Shown: positions 5,379 to 5,422 of the stretch, one piece after another
Position numbering within the stretch: position 1 is the first letter of the stretch
Layout: each line of letters starts with the position of its first letter
Origin: JAICLL01 sp035252155
GTDB taxonomy: Bacteria; Planctomycetota; Planctomycetia; Pirellulales; JAICIG01
DNA length: 5,422 bases
Assembly: GCA_035252155.1 (NCBI GenBank)
Contig: DATFDL010000489.1
Coordinates: 1-5,422 of the forward strand
Reading direction: 5' to 3'
Position numbers and translations under genes: made by a program
The notes under the pieces: model-generated
Databases searched by the model: none
Told to the model about the DNA's origin: nothing
Seen by the model: the letters and a program-made list of their open reading frames with translations, nothing else

Positions 5379-5422
5379 ATGGCCACATTGCCCATTTTCA
5401 ACCGCAGCGGCGAGCAGGTCGG
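5379..5422 (+). CDS. rplD: 50S ribosomal protein L4, N-terminal 14 codons (cut by window end)
   Basis: ATG 5379 opens MATLPIFNRSGEQV, which fits the N-terminus of L4 (MA.LP.YN..GE.V) and the universal rplC-rplD order. It starts 18 nt after the rplC stop. A GCAGG at 5371-5375 is close to the start and gives only a poor Shine-Dalgarno, so coupling to rplC translation is likely. L4 is the usual repressor of the S10 operon in enterobacteria. Confidence 0.88.
   Translation, partial: MATLPIFNRSGEQV

Overview
The window is high-GC DNA that looks like a chromosomal segment from a planctomycete, most likely order Pirellulales. The evidence is: the style of the S10 and L3 proteins; an archaeal-type cofactor-independent phosphoglycerate mutase; two proteins opening with NPYQSP, an N-terminal motif I associate with planctomycete hypothetical proteins; a RelE/ParE toxin of a type common there; and short palindromic repeats whose reverse-strand translation gives the VGQAFQPD string often seen in spurious planctomycete ORFs. 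No search was run, so the taxonomy is inference. All supported genes are on the + strand.

Layout: 2-409 is the C-terminal end of an unidentified protein. 410-581 is intergenic and holds a 90-bp pair of inverted palindromes. 582-1781 is the phosphoglycerate mutase (apgM type). 1807-2547 and 2562-3269 are two tandem paralogs of unknown function. 3341-3580 and 3587-3910 form a compact antitoxin/toxin pair. 3911-4153 holds a solitary palindromic repeat, a good sigma70-like promoter and a leader with two predicted hairpins. 4154-4486 is rpsJ (S10), 4674-5360 is rplC (L3) and 5379-5422 is the first codons of rplD (L4), so this is the start of the S10 ribosomal-protein operon. The 187-nt rpsJ-rplC gap contains an 88-bp pair of inverted palindromes.

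How it fits together: the ribosomal operon appears to start from its own promoter (TTGACA, 17-nt spacer, TACGAT), with a roughly 100-nt structured leader that could carry autoregulation. Upstream of it is accessory DNA (a toxin-antitoxin pair and a paralog pair) rather than the str-operon genes often found there.

The most interesting observation is that the palindromic repeats belong to two sequence families with the same architecture. Each has a GTRG foot immediately 5' of a self-complementary hairpin. Two such units sit in inverted orientation around a 40-42 nt centre, for a total of 88-90 bp. This is the layout of REP doublets (REPINs), which are mobilised in trans by RAYT (REP-associated tyrosine) transposases. 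One pair interrupts the S10 operon, one ends the first gene by supplying its stop codon, and a single unit abuts the -35 box of the S10 promoter.
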